Notes under the pieces: model-generated
Databases searched by the model: none
Seen by the model: only the letters and a program-made list of their open reading frames with translations
What the model was told of the DNA's origin: nothing
Shown here: positions 1-5,631 of the stretch, piece after piece
How positions within the stretch are numbered: position 1 is the first letter of the stretch
Layout: the number at the start of each line of letters is the position of its first letter
NCBI GenBank assembly: GCA_030640865.1
Contig: DAOWIP010000018.1
Span: forward strand, 1-8,326
DNA from: Sedimentisphaerales bacterium
GTDB lineage: Bacteria > Planctomycetota > Phycisphaerae > Sedimentisphaerales > SM23-30
Direction of reading: 5' to 3'
Length of the DNA stretch: 8,326 nucleotides
Position numbers and translations under genes: made by a program

Positions 1-169
1 AGCCTTGAGCAAAGATTTATATTGCTCTCTCTCTCCCTCCCAGGCTTGCAATGTTCTCACAGAATAAACAAGCCTGGGGCCAAAAATAATCGGCATAATG
101 CCGTTGAAAAATATCGGCTGCGAGTGAATAGTACAGTAGAGGAGACTGTTCACCCGCAGCCATTTTTCT
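1..169 (+). other. Structured non-coding stretch with four stem-loops, possible small RNA or 3' UTR
   Basis: No believable protein gene lies here. Four inverted repeats follow one another. GAGCAA/TTGCTC pairs 7-12 with 22-27. CCCAGGCTTG/CAAGCCTGGG is a perfect 10-bp stem (39-48 with 69-78), and its loop holds a small TTCT/AGAA stem. CGGCA/TGCCG pairs 91-95 with 99-103. The last is a long interrupted hairpin: GGCTGCG/CGCAGCC (116-122 with 155-161), GTGAA/TTCAC (124-128 with 149-153) and CAGT/ACTG (134-137 with 145-148), with a purine loop AGAGGAG at 138-144 and ATTTTT after it. A pure pyrimidine tract covers 25-41. With the terminator at 170-189 this looks like the end of a plus-strand transcript: either a structured small RNA or the 3' UTR of a gene off the left edge. 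I matched it to no known RNA family; tmRNA, RNase P, SRP, 6S and T-box hallmarks were looked for by eye and not seen. Confidence 0.45.
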
Positions 170-189
170 GCCCTTTCAGGGCTTTTTTT
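170..189 (+). terminator. Intrinsic terminator, plus strand
   Basis: The stem GCCCT/AGGGC (170-174 with 178-182) has a 3-nt loop and is followed directly by seven T residues (183-189). This is a canonical Rho-independent terminator reading left to right. It ends whatever is transcribed from the left edge and insulates trpB2 from it. The complementary strand has no U tract after the stem, so it works in one direction only. Confidence 0.8.
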
Positions 190-219
190 ATAAAAATGCC
201 CAAAGTTGACACAATTTAC

Positions 220-248
220 TTTACAATTCCGTCCGGTTGCTTTACGAT
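220..248 (+). promoter_or_regulatory. Candidate sigma-70-type promoter for trpB2
   Basis: A TTTACA box at 220-225 (5 of 6 matches to TTGACA) lies 17 bp upstream of TACGAT at 243-248 (4 of 6 matches to TATAAT). It sits downstream of the terminator at 170-189 and is the best spaced pair before trpB2. Transcription would begin near 255 and leave a leader of about 160 nt. A perfect TTGACA at 206-211 has no partner box at a suitable distance. A 10-bp AT palindrome, TTAATATTAA (279-288), lies just inside the predicted transcript and could be an operator, but nothing supports this beyond its symmetry. Confidence 0.5.
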
Positions 249-302
249 ACCTTTTCTTATTTTGCAAAAAGTTCTGATTTAATATTAAGACTGGAGCTAT
301 GT

Positions 303-328
303 AAGGAGGTGGCATAGCCGCTTTTTCT
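303..328 (+). promoter_or_regulatory. Terminator-like hairpin in the trpB2 leader that masks a perfect Shine-Dalgarno sequence
   Basis: AGGTGGC (307-313) can pair with GCCGCTT (317-323) around an ATA loop: five Watson-Crick pairs and two G-U pairs. The stem can be lengthened to 304/326 by two more G-U pairs and one A-U pair. The run TTTTT at 322-326 is followed by CTGTTT, so the element resembles a weak intrinsic terminator or attenuator. The 5' arm contains AAGGAGGT (303-310), a full match to the 16S anti-SD, yet no start codon lies at a usable distance after it. Whether it attenuates transcription is inference; no ligand or tandem Trp codons are visible. Confidence 0.35.
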
Positions 329-341
329 GTTTAGCACAAAT

Positions 342-353
342 GGCCAAAAGGCC
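342..353 (+). promoter_or_regulatory. Small GGCC hairpin in the trpB2 leader
   Basis: GGCC-AAAA-GGCC is a perfect 4-bp stem with a tetraloop, in the leader between the terminator-like hairpin (303-328) and the trpB2 ribosome binding site. A 5-bp outer pairing, GGAGC (293-297) with GCTCC (354-358), could enclose both hairpins in a three-way junction. An 11-codon ATG reading frame (340-375) also begins here but has no Shine-Dalgarno sequence and no Trp codon, so I do not call it a gene. Confidence 0.3.
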
Positions 354-406
354 GCTCCCGTTGGTCGCTGGTTAGAGTGACAGAGTTGTGATATTGGTGT
401 TAACAT

Positions 407-411
407 AGGAG
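407..411 (+). promoter_or_regulatory. Ribosome binding site that decides the trpB2 start
   Basis: AGGAG lies 6 nt upstream of the ATG at 418. The earlier in-frame ATG at 412 directly abuts this motif and leaves no spacing, so initiation at 418 is preferred. Confidence 0.75.
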
Positions 412-417
412 ATGATT

Positions 418-1806
418 ATGGCAGTAAAAGTGTTTCTGGACGAAAAGGACATTCCTCGTCAATGGTACAATTTGGCGGCTGATTTGCCGACGCCGCTGCA
501 ACCCCCGCTGGGGCCTGACGGCAAACCGATTACGCCGGATATGCTGGCCCCGGTTTTTCCTATGAACCTGATCGAGCAGGAGGTTTGCACTGATCGGTGG
601 GTCGATATTCCGGAGGGGATACTGGACCTTCTGTACCGTTGGCGGCCCTCCCCGCTGTATCGGGCGAAGTATTTGGAAGAGGTCCTGGATACTCCGGCAC
701 GGATATACTACAAAAATGAAGGCGTAAGCCCGCCAGGTTCTCATAAGCCCAATACGGCAGTGGCTCAGGCGTGGTACAATAAGGAATTCGGTATCAAACG
801 GCTTGTAACGGAAACCGGCGCCGGACAATGGGGCAGCGCCCTGGCTTTTTCCTGTGCGATTTTGGGACTGGAATGCAAGGTTTATATGGTGCGGATAAGT
901 TTTGACCAGAAACCCTTCCGGCGTCTGATGATGGAGACATGGGGCGCGAATTGCGTTGCCAGCCCCAGTTCGGAGACAAACGCCGGCCGTACGATTTTGC
1001 AGGAAATGCCCGATACGCCCGGCAGTCTCGGTATTGCTATCAGTGAGGCCATTGAAGCAGCCGTTTCTGACACAACCGGCCAGACCCGTTATGCACTGGG
1101 AAGTGTTCTGAACCACGTTATGCTGCATCAGACGATTATCGGCCTGGAGGCCAAGAAGCAGTTGGAAAAGATCGGCGAAAAGAAAGTCGATGTGGTTGTC
1201 GGTTGTGCCGGCGGGGGCAGCAACTTTGCCGGTCTGTCATTTCCATTTGTGGCGGATAAAATTGCCGGAGCCCAGATTAAGATTATTCCTGTTGAGCCAA
1301 CCTCGTGCCCCACAATGACACGTGCGCCTTTCAGTTACGATCACGGCGATACTGCCAAGATGACCCCATTACTGCCGATGCATTCGCTGGGACATGGTTT
1401 CGTCCCGCCGCCGATCCACGCGGGTGGGCTGCGTTACCACGGCATGGCCCCGCTGGTATCCCAGGCGATTGTGGAAGGGTTGATGGAACCTCTGGCTCTG
1501 CATCAGGTTGAGTGCTATGAGGCCGCGATCCAGTGGGCCAAGACGGAAGGCTTTATCAGCGCACCGGAAACAAGCCACGCTATCGCCGCGGTGATTCGGG
1601 AAGCCAAACAGGCCAAAGAAGAAGGCAAAGAAAAAGTCATCCTGTTCAACTGGAGTGGACACGGGCTTATGGACCTGACCGGCTACCAAGCCTTCCTGGA
1701 AGGCAAACTCGTCGATTATCCTCTGCCCGATGAAGAGATGCAGAAATCGATCGCATCTATGGATGGGCTGCCAAAACCCAGTACGGCCAAATCGGGCAAG
1801 TGGTAG
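418..1806 (+). CDS. trpB: Tryptophan synthase beta chain, TrpB2 type
   Basis: This PLP enzyme (462 aa from the ATG at 418) condenses indole with an L-serine-type donor to make tryptophan in the cytoplasm. Landmarks: GSHKPN with the PLP-binding lysine at about K110; ETGAGQWG at 132-139 with the catalytic-type glutamate; and the phosphate-binding loop GCAGGGSN at 262-269. The long N-terminus (AVKVFLDEKDIPRQWYNLAA), the insertions and the length of over 450 aa, against about 400 for classical TrpB1, place it in the TrpB2 subfamily. TrpB2 proteins generally do not form the tight TrpA complex and are thought to salvage free indole; some archaeal members use O-phosphoserine. No trpA or other trp gene is in the window. 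The gene has its own candidate promoter (220-248), a structured leader and its own terminator (1833-1867), so it appears monocistronic. The reading frame is intact. Family assignment is firm; the salvage role is inferred from the family. Confidence 0.95.
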   Translation: MAVKVFLDEKDIPRQWYNLAADLPTPLQPPLGPDGKPITPDMLAPVFPMNLIEQEVCTDRWVDIPEGILDLLYRWRPSPLYRAKYLEEVLDTPARIYYKNEGVSPPGSHKPNTAVAQAWYNKEFGIKRLVTETGAGQWGSALAFSCAILGLECKVYMVRISFDQKPFRRLMMETWGANCVASPSSETNAGRTILQEMPDTPGSLGIAISEAIEAAVSDTTGQTRYALGSVLNHVMLHQTIIGLEAKKQLEKIGEKKVDVVVGCAGGGSNFAGLSFPFVADKIAGAQIKIIPVEPTSCPTMTRAPFSYDHGDTAKMTPLLPMHSLGHGFVPPPIHAGGLRYHGMAPLVSQAIVEGLMEPLALHQVECYEAAIQWAKTEGFISAPETSHAIAAVIREAKQAKEEGKEKVILFNWSGHGLMDLTGYQAFLEGKLVDYPLPDEEMQKSIASMDGLPKPSTAKSGKW

Positions 1807-1832
1807 GACAGGTTAGAAGGATTAATTATTTT

Positions 1833-1867
1833 CGGCGGGATAATCTGGTGTTATTCCACCGTTTTTT
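1833..1867 (+). terminator. Intrinsic terminator of trpB2
   Basis: An 11-bp stem (1833-1843 with 1851-1861) contains one C-A mismatch and one G-U pair, closes on a 7-nt loop and is followed by six T residues (1862-1867). It begins 26 nt after the trpB2 stop codon and separates trpB2 from the secreted protein gene. Confidence 0.85.
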
Positions 1868-1878
1868 AAACCGGAGTT

Positions 1879-1907
1879 TTGAAACATATATAGTTAATAA
1901 TCATATT
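1879..1907 (+). promoter_or_regulatory. Weak candidate promoter for the secreted DUF5060-type protein
   Basis: TTGAAA (1879-1884; 5 of 6 matches to the -35 consensus) and CATATT (1902-1907; 4 of 6 matches to the -10 consensus) are 17 bp apart in an AT-rich stretch after the trpB2 terminator. A promoter is expected here because of that terminator, but the exact boxes are uncertain. Confidence 0.3.
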
Positions 1908-1916
1908 CAGGGGTAA

Positions 1917-1922
1917 GGGAGG
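1917..1922 (+). promoter_or_regulatory. Ribosome binding site of the secreted DUF5060-type protein
   Basis: GGGAGG lies 8 nt upstream of the ATG at 1931, a strong and well-spaced site that supports this start. Confidence 0.75.
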
Positions 1923-1930
1923 CAATAAAA

Positions 1931-3739
1931 ATGACGCTATATTCCAAATCAGGTTTTGCTATTTCCGTTTTTTTATTATTGGTTACTGCCGCGGCATCAG
2001 ACGCTGGGGCGAGAGAAGTTATAACCGGTGAACTTAAAAAATGGCATAATATCACCATCACTTTCAACGGTCCCGACTGCGGTGAGGCGGCTACTCCGAA
2101 CCCCTTCACTGATTACCGACTAAATGTTACTTTCAGCAAAGGTTCGAAAAGTTATGTCGTTCCCGGTTATTATGCCGCTGACGGTAATGCCGCCGAAACC
2201 AGCGCCGTTTCAGGCAGCAAATGGCGGGTACATTTTGTGCCGAATGAAGCGGGTACATGGAAATACGTTACGACCTTCCGAACAGGCAGGAATATTGCCG
2301 TCAACACTGATAAGTCGGCGGGCAAGGCCCTTGCTTTCGACGGCGTCAAAGGAACTTTTACCGTTGCCGCCAGCGATAAAACCGGGCGTGACCACCGAGG
2401 CAAGGGATTTCTGGGCTATGTGGGCAGCCGTTATCTACAATTTATGGGGACAGGTGAATATTTCCTCAAAGGCGGCGCCGATAGCCCCGAAAATTTCCTG
2501 GCTTATGGTGATTTTGACAACACCTTCGACACAGGAAAGCATACCCCTCAGGATAAAGACGGCAGTAAGGGCTTCATTCATACTTATGCCCCACACCGGC
2601 GCGACTGGCATAACGGCGATCCGACCTGGAAGAACGGTAAGGGCAAAGGCATTATCGGTGCCCTGAACTATCTGGCCGGCAAGGGGATGAACAGTGTTTA
2701 TTTTCTTACCTACAATCTTGATGGTGGAGACGGCAAGGATGTCTGGCCCTGGACCGGTCCGAGTGAAAAATGCCGCTTCGACTGTAGCAAGCTCGATCAG
2801 TGGGAGATCGTATTTACTCACATGGATCGTCTGGGCCTGATGTTACATGTCATTACCCAGGAGCAGGAAAACGATCAGGGGCTTGACGGCGGCGAACTGG
2901 GGCCTCAGCGTAAGCTATATTACCGGGAACTGATCGCTCGTTTTAGTCATCACCTGGCACTTGTCTGGAATCTCGGTGAGGAAAATACCAACACCAATAC
3001 CCAGCGCAGGGCCTTCTGCCGTTATATCAAAGACCTCGATCCGTATGACCACCCGATTGTCTGCCATACCTTCCCCGACAAAATTGAGCAGGTGTACAGA
3101 CCGCTGTTGGGTTATGAATATTTCGACGGTCCGTCGCTGCAGACAAACGATGCCCATAAGCAAACTGTCAAGTGGATCGATCTGTCCGGCCGGAGCGGCA
3201 GAAAGTGGTTTGTGTCGCTGGATGAGGTCGGTACTGCCGGTACAGGGGTCAAGCCCGACAAGGATGACTATTGGCACAATGAAGTACGCCATAAACATTT
3301 GTGGGGCCACCTGATGGCCGGCGGGGCTGGAGTGGAATGGTATTTCGGATATAAATATGCCCACAACGATTTAAATTGTGAGGATTGGCGCAGCCGTGAT
3401 AATATGTGGAACCAGACCCGTTACGCACTGGAGTTTTTTCATCAGCATCTTCCTTTTACAGAGATGGATCACCACGATGAACTGACGGCGGCCGGGGATG
3501 ATTACTGCTTTGCTCAACCGGGCAAGGTCTATGTGATTTATCTGCCAAAGGGTGGTACGACGAAACTGGATTTGGGACAATCCGCCGGCACTTTCAGCGT
3601 AAAGTGGTACAACCCACGCGGCGGCGGACCATTGCAGAGCGGCAGCCTCAAATCAGTACGGGCCCCGGGCATGGTTTCGGTCGGCCGACCGCCGAGCGAC
3701 CCTAAAAAAGATTGGGTGGTATTGGTAAGGTTACGATAA
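1931..3739 (+). CDS. Secreted DUF5060-domain putative glycoside hydrolase
   Basis: This 602-aa exported protein is probably a carbohydrate-active hydrolase. Residues 1-27 form a signal peptide: a hydrophobic core at 9-21 and a likely signal peptidase I cut after AGA at 27. Residues about 32-115 match the DUF5060 beta-sandwich style (KWHNITITFNGP, then F-x-P-x-E-x-G-x-W at 102-110), the usual N-terminal module of such proteins. Residues about 155-510 look like a TIM barrel of the DUF4038/DUF5060-associated glycosidases: WNLGEEN at 346-352 suits a strand-4 acid/base (E350 or E351), and WFVSLDEVG at 426-434 suits a strand-7 nucleophile (E432). The last 85 residues (YCFAQPG..., WYNPRGGG at 559-566) resemble the beta-sandwich often labelled putative collagen-binding domain. 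The frame is intact with a strong ribosome binding site. Substrate is unknown; a plant or algal polysaccharide or glycoside is a guess. Fold and export are well supported, and catalytic residue assignments are inferred by pattern. Confidence 0.8.
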   Translation: MTLYSKSGFAISVFLLLVTAAASDAGAREVITGELKKWHNITITFNGPDCGEAATPNPFTDYRLNVTFSKGSKSYVVPGYYAADGNAAETSAVSGSKWRVHFVPNEAGTWKYVTTFRTGRNIAVNTDKSAGKALAFDGVKGTFTVAASDKTGRDHRGKGFLGYVGSRYLQFMGTGEYFLKGGADSPENFLAYGDFDNTFDTGKHTPQDKDGSKGFIHTYAPHRRDWHNGDPTWKNGKGKGIIGALNYLAGKGMNSVYFLTYNLDGGDGKDVWPWTGPSEKCRFDCSKLDQWEIVFTHMDRLGLMLHVITQEQENDQGLDGGELGPQRKLYYRELIARFSHHLALVWNLGEENTNTNTQRRAFCRYIKDLDPYDHPIVCHTFPDKIEQVYRPLLGYEYFDGPSLQTNDAHKQTVKWIDLSGRSGRKWFVSLDEVGTAGTGVKPDKDDYWHNEVRHKHLWGHLMAGGAGVEWYFGYKYAHNDLNCEDWRSRDNMWNQTRYALEFFHQHLPFTEMDHHDELTAAGDDYCFAQPGKVYVIYLPKGGTTKLDLGQSAGTFSVKWYNPRGGGPLQSGSLKSVRAPGMVSVGRPPSDPKKDWVVLVRLR

Positions 3740-3797
3740 TAACCGGCGTTTTGCGAAAGTCTTGTAATAATTTTATTGAAAATGTGTTACACTGCTT

Positions 3798-4070
3798 ATG
3801 ATGAGCATTAACGAACACGATCAACGCCTTATCCGCTGCCGGATGCTCGGTCATGATATAAACTTCGGGTACTGCCGTGAGGGGATAGGCGAGATGCCCT
3901 GCCGCAGGATATTCGACTGCTGGTTCGAGCAATTTGATGTCGAAAGTTTTATGCGCGAGCACTACACAAAAGAACAAATCGAAAAAATCCTCGCTCCGCC
4001 CAAACCGAAAATGGTATCACTCGTCGAACTGATTCAACAGGCTAAGAAGAATGCCCGAAAAGCAGATTAG
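3798..4070 (+). CDS. Conserved small four-cysteine protein of unknown function
   Basis: A 90-aa soluble protein with no signal peptide or membrane segment. The first half carries four cysteines and a histidine in the order C14, LGH (H19), YC (C26), C35 and CW (C41). This spacing suggests a small metal site or disulfide-stabilised fold. The second half is predicted helical and charged, with a PPKPK linker at 67-71 and a basic C-terminus (QAKKNARKAD). I recall short proteins with a similar C..LGH..F.YC...C..I.DCW pattern in planctomycetes and deltaproteobacteria, usually annotated hypothetical. It starts 58 bp after the secreted protein gene on the same strand, with no terminator between them that I can see, so co-transcription is possible. 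There is no Shine-Dalgarno sequence before ATG 3798 or the adjacent ATG 3801; an in-frame TGA at 3777-3779 rules out an ATG further upstream. The real-gene call rests on the patterned cysteines. The function is not known. Confidence 0.7.
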   Translation: MMSINEHDQRLIRCRMLGHDINFGYCREGIGEMPCRRIFDCWFEQFDVESFMREHYTKEQIEKILAPPKPKMVSLVELIQQAKKNARKAD

Positions 4071-4088
4071 TTATACCCATCGGGTATG
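4069..4088. repeat. Hairpin repeat, copy 1 (after the small-protein stop codon)
   Basis: ATACCC (4073-4078) pairs perfectly with GGGTAT (4082-4087) around a 3-nt loop ATC. The 20-bp unit begins inside the TAG stop codon of the upstream gene. It matches the unit at 4167-4186 at 17 of 20 positions. It is not followed by a T tract, so it is not an ordinary intrinsic terminator. Confidence 0.5.
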
Positions 4089-4229
4089 ATTTATGTCACA
4101 AATCACGATTAGAACAAATAGTTGCGTAAACGCTTAAGGCAGAATAATCATGGCACAGTGTCCCCGAGTTATACGCATCGCATATGGGAATTCCCGCGAA
4201 GTTTGACCCCGAAAATGTACCGGATATCT
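4071..4229. other. Convergent spacer without a gene
   Basis: This 159-bp stretch separates the plus-strand small-protein gene from the minus-strand efflux operon. Apart from the two hairpin repeat units and the palindrome GGGAATTCCC, it holds the string AGTGTCCCCGAG (4157-4168), which resembles short conserved flanks I associate with REP-type/IS200-like transposase remnants; this resemblance is from memory and weak. No U-tract terminator is visible for either converging transcript. Confidence 0.5.
4167..4186. repeat. Hairpin repeat, copy 2 (convergent spacer)
   Basis: The second copy lies 98 bp from the first. Its stem is ATACGC/GCATAT around the same ATC loop. One base pair is swapped (C-G in copy 1 becomes G-C), keeping the pairing, while the neighbouring pair is changed to a C-A mismatch. 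A perfect 10-bp palindrome, GGGAATTCCC (4186-4195), directly adjoins it. Confidence 0.5.
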
Positions 4230-5630
4230 TTAAATTCCCAATACCGCATAAATCCTCACTTCGTTGGCAAGCTTGGTTAGTTGCAGGGAAATGAGCCCCT
4301 GTTGTGCGACATAAAGCGATCGTTGCGCATCAAGGACGCTCAGGTAACTGTCAATCCCATTTGTATAGCGTTTATTTGAGAGGCTATATATCTTCTGTGT
4401 GGAATTAACTATAGACTGTTGCGCCACTACTTGTTGATCCACAGTGCCTCGCACGGCAAGGGCATCGGCTACCTCCCTGAAAGCTGTCTGGATAGCCTTC
4501 TCATATTGTGTTATCGCGATTTTCTGAACCGCTTTGCTGACCCTGTACGCAGCCCAGGTGCGGGCGTCAAAAATCGGCATAGCCACCTGCGGCGCAAAGC
4601 TCCAGGTGTCCGACCCGGAACTGAATAGGCCGGATAGCTCATTGCTTGCGGTTCCCACCGCGGTAGTTAGTGCAATGCGGGGGAAAAAGGCGGACCGGGC
4701 CGCACCGATATAGGCATAGGCGCCTTTTAGCTGATGTTCCGCCGCCATAATATCCGGTCGCCGAAGAAGTACCTCGGAAGACAGACCCGGGGAAATATCC
4801 CTGGGCGGACTAACACTTGCCAGATCAGGGGGCAAGAAGTCTTCCGGCACCGGAGAGCCGGCCAAAAGGTTCAATGCGTTTCGGTCCTGCGCCACCAGTT
4901 GAGTATAGCGTGCAACATTTCCCTGGGCTGCATCTACCTGAGTTTGCGACCGGCGCAGATCCAATTCGTTTGCGATCCCAACTTCGTATTGCCGCCGGAT
5001 TAAATCGTAAGCTCCCTGCTGCGTCTCGAGGGTGGACCGGGCCAAATTGAGGTTTCCCCGATCTGCGGCAAGGGTCAGATAAACCCTGGCAACCTCGGAC
5101 ACCATCGCGATCTGTGCGCTGCGACGGGCCTGCTCCGTGGCCAGGTATTCCTGTAAAGCCTGTTCTTCCAGGCTGCGGATGCGGCCGAAGAAGTCAATCT
5201 CCCACGAAATTATCCCCAGATTAACGTTAAATTGCCTGGTTGTCCTCGGCTCTCCGGGAGGCGTAAGATCGGCGGAACTCCGTTGTTTGCTTCCCACGCC
5301 CGTCGCACTGACTGCTGGAAACAGCTCGGCCCGTTGAATCCCATACATTGCGCGTGCCTTTTCCACGTTCAACGCGGCAAGCCGCAGGTCTCGGTTGTTG
5401 TTCAGAGCAGTCTCGATAATCTGTTGAAGCTTTTGGTCGGTGAAAAATTCCTGCCACCCGATATCCGAGGCGGTCGGTGCACCCTGTGGGGATTGGCTGT
5501 TCTGATATGCCGAACCATCCGGCCATTCAGTCGGGATCGGTGCTTCCGGCCTTGTGTATTTCGGCGTCATAGTGCATCCACCTGGAAAGAGGACTATTAC
5601 AACCAACAAAAATAACAATTGTCTATTCAT
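4230..5630 (-). CDS. Outer-membrane efflux lipoprotein (NodT/OprM family)
   Basis: This is the outer-membrane channel of an RND tripartite pump: it trimerises and forms the exit duct across the periplasm and outer membrane. From the ATG at 5630 the protein has 466 aa, normal for OprM/CusC-like proteins. Residues 1-18 form a lipoprotein signal peptide (LLFLLVVIVLFPGG) with C19 as the likely lipidated cysteine; the lipobox is not ideal because of a proline at -3. MTPKYTRPEAP after the cysteine is typical. Two outer-membrane-efflux repeats follow, with hallmarks ISWEIDFFGRIRSL, LLRRPDIMAAEHQL and IGAARSAFFPRIAL, and a C-terminal helix with DSYLSVLDAQRSLYVAQQ. The start is set by AGAGG at 5640-5644; an in-frame ATG at 5663 has no ribosome binding site and would overlap the porter gene. 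It begins 1 nt after the porter stop codon, so the two are surely co-transcribed and probably translationally coupled. No clear intrinsic terminator follows. Confidence 0.93.
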   Translation of the reverse strand: MNRQLLFLLVVIVLFPGGCTMTPKYTRPEAPIPTEWPDGSAYQNSQSPQGAPTASDIGWQEFFTDQKLQQIIETALNNNRDLRLAALNVEKARAMYGIQRAELFPAVSATGVGSKQRSSADLTPPGEPRTTRQFNVNLGIISWEIDFFGRIRSLEEQALQEYLATEQARRSAQIAMVSEVARVYLTLAADRGNLNLARSTLETQQGAYDLIRRQYEVGIANELDLRRSQTQVDAAQGNVARYTQLVAQDRNALNLLAGSPVPEDFLPPDLASVSPPRDISPGLSSEVLLRRPDIMAAEHQLKGAYAYIGAARSAFFPRIALTTAVGTASNELSGLFSSGSDTWSFAPQVAMPIFDARTWAAYRVSKAVQKIAITQYEKAIQTAFREVADALAVRGTVDQQVVAQQSIVNSTQKIYSLSNKRYTNGIDSYLSVLDAQRSLYVAQQGLISLQLTKLANEVRIYAVLGI

Positions 5631-5631
5631 A

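Noticed and set aside
206..211. Perfect TTGACA as the -35 box of the trpB2 promoter
   Set aside because: No acceptable -10 box lies 16-18 bp downstream; the TTTACA/TACGAT pair fits better.
1..282. Plus-strand open frame running from the left edge to 282
   Set aside because: It reads through several stem-loops, a canonical terminator and the promoter region, has low-complexity non-protein-like composition, and its ATG at 22 has no ribosome binding site.
340..375. 11-codon leader peptide before trpB2 (MAKRPLPLVAG)
   Set aside because: There is no Shine-Dalgarno at a usable distance and no Trp codons, so a classical attenuation peptide is not supported.
189..411. T-box, TRAP-type or known riboswitch leader for trpB2
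   Set aside because: No T-box core, no run of GAG/TAG triplets and no recognised riboswitch core was found by eye.
400..1128. 242-codon minus-strand open frame opposite trpB2
   Set aside because: It is antisense to a firmly identified TrpB2 gene, and its translation lacks domain-like features; it is a by-product of codon bias.
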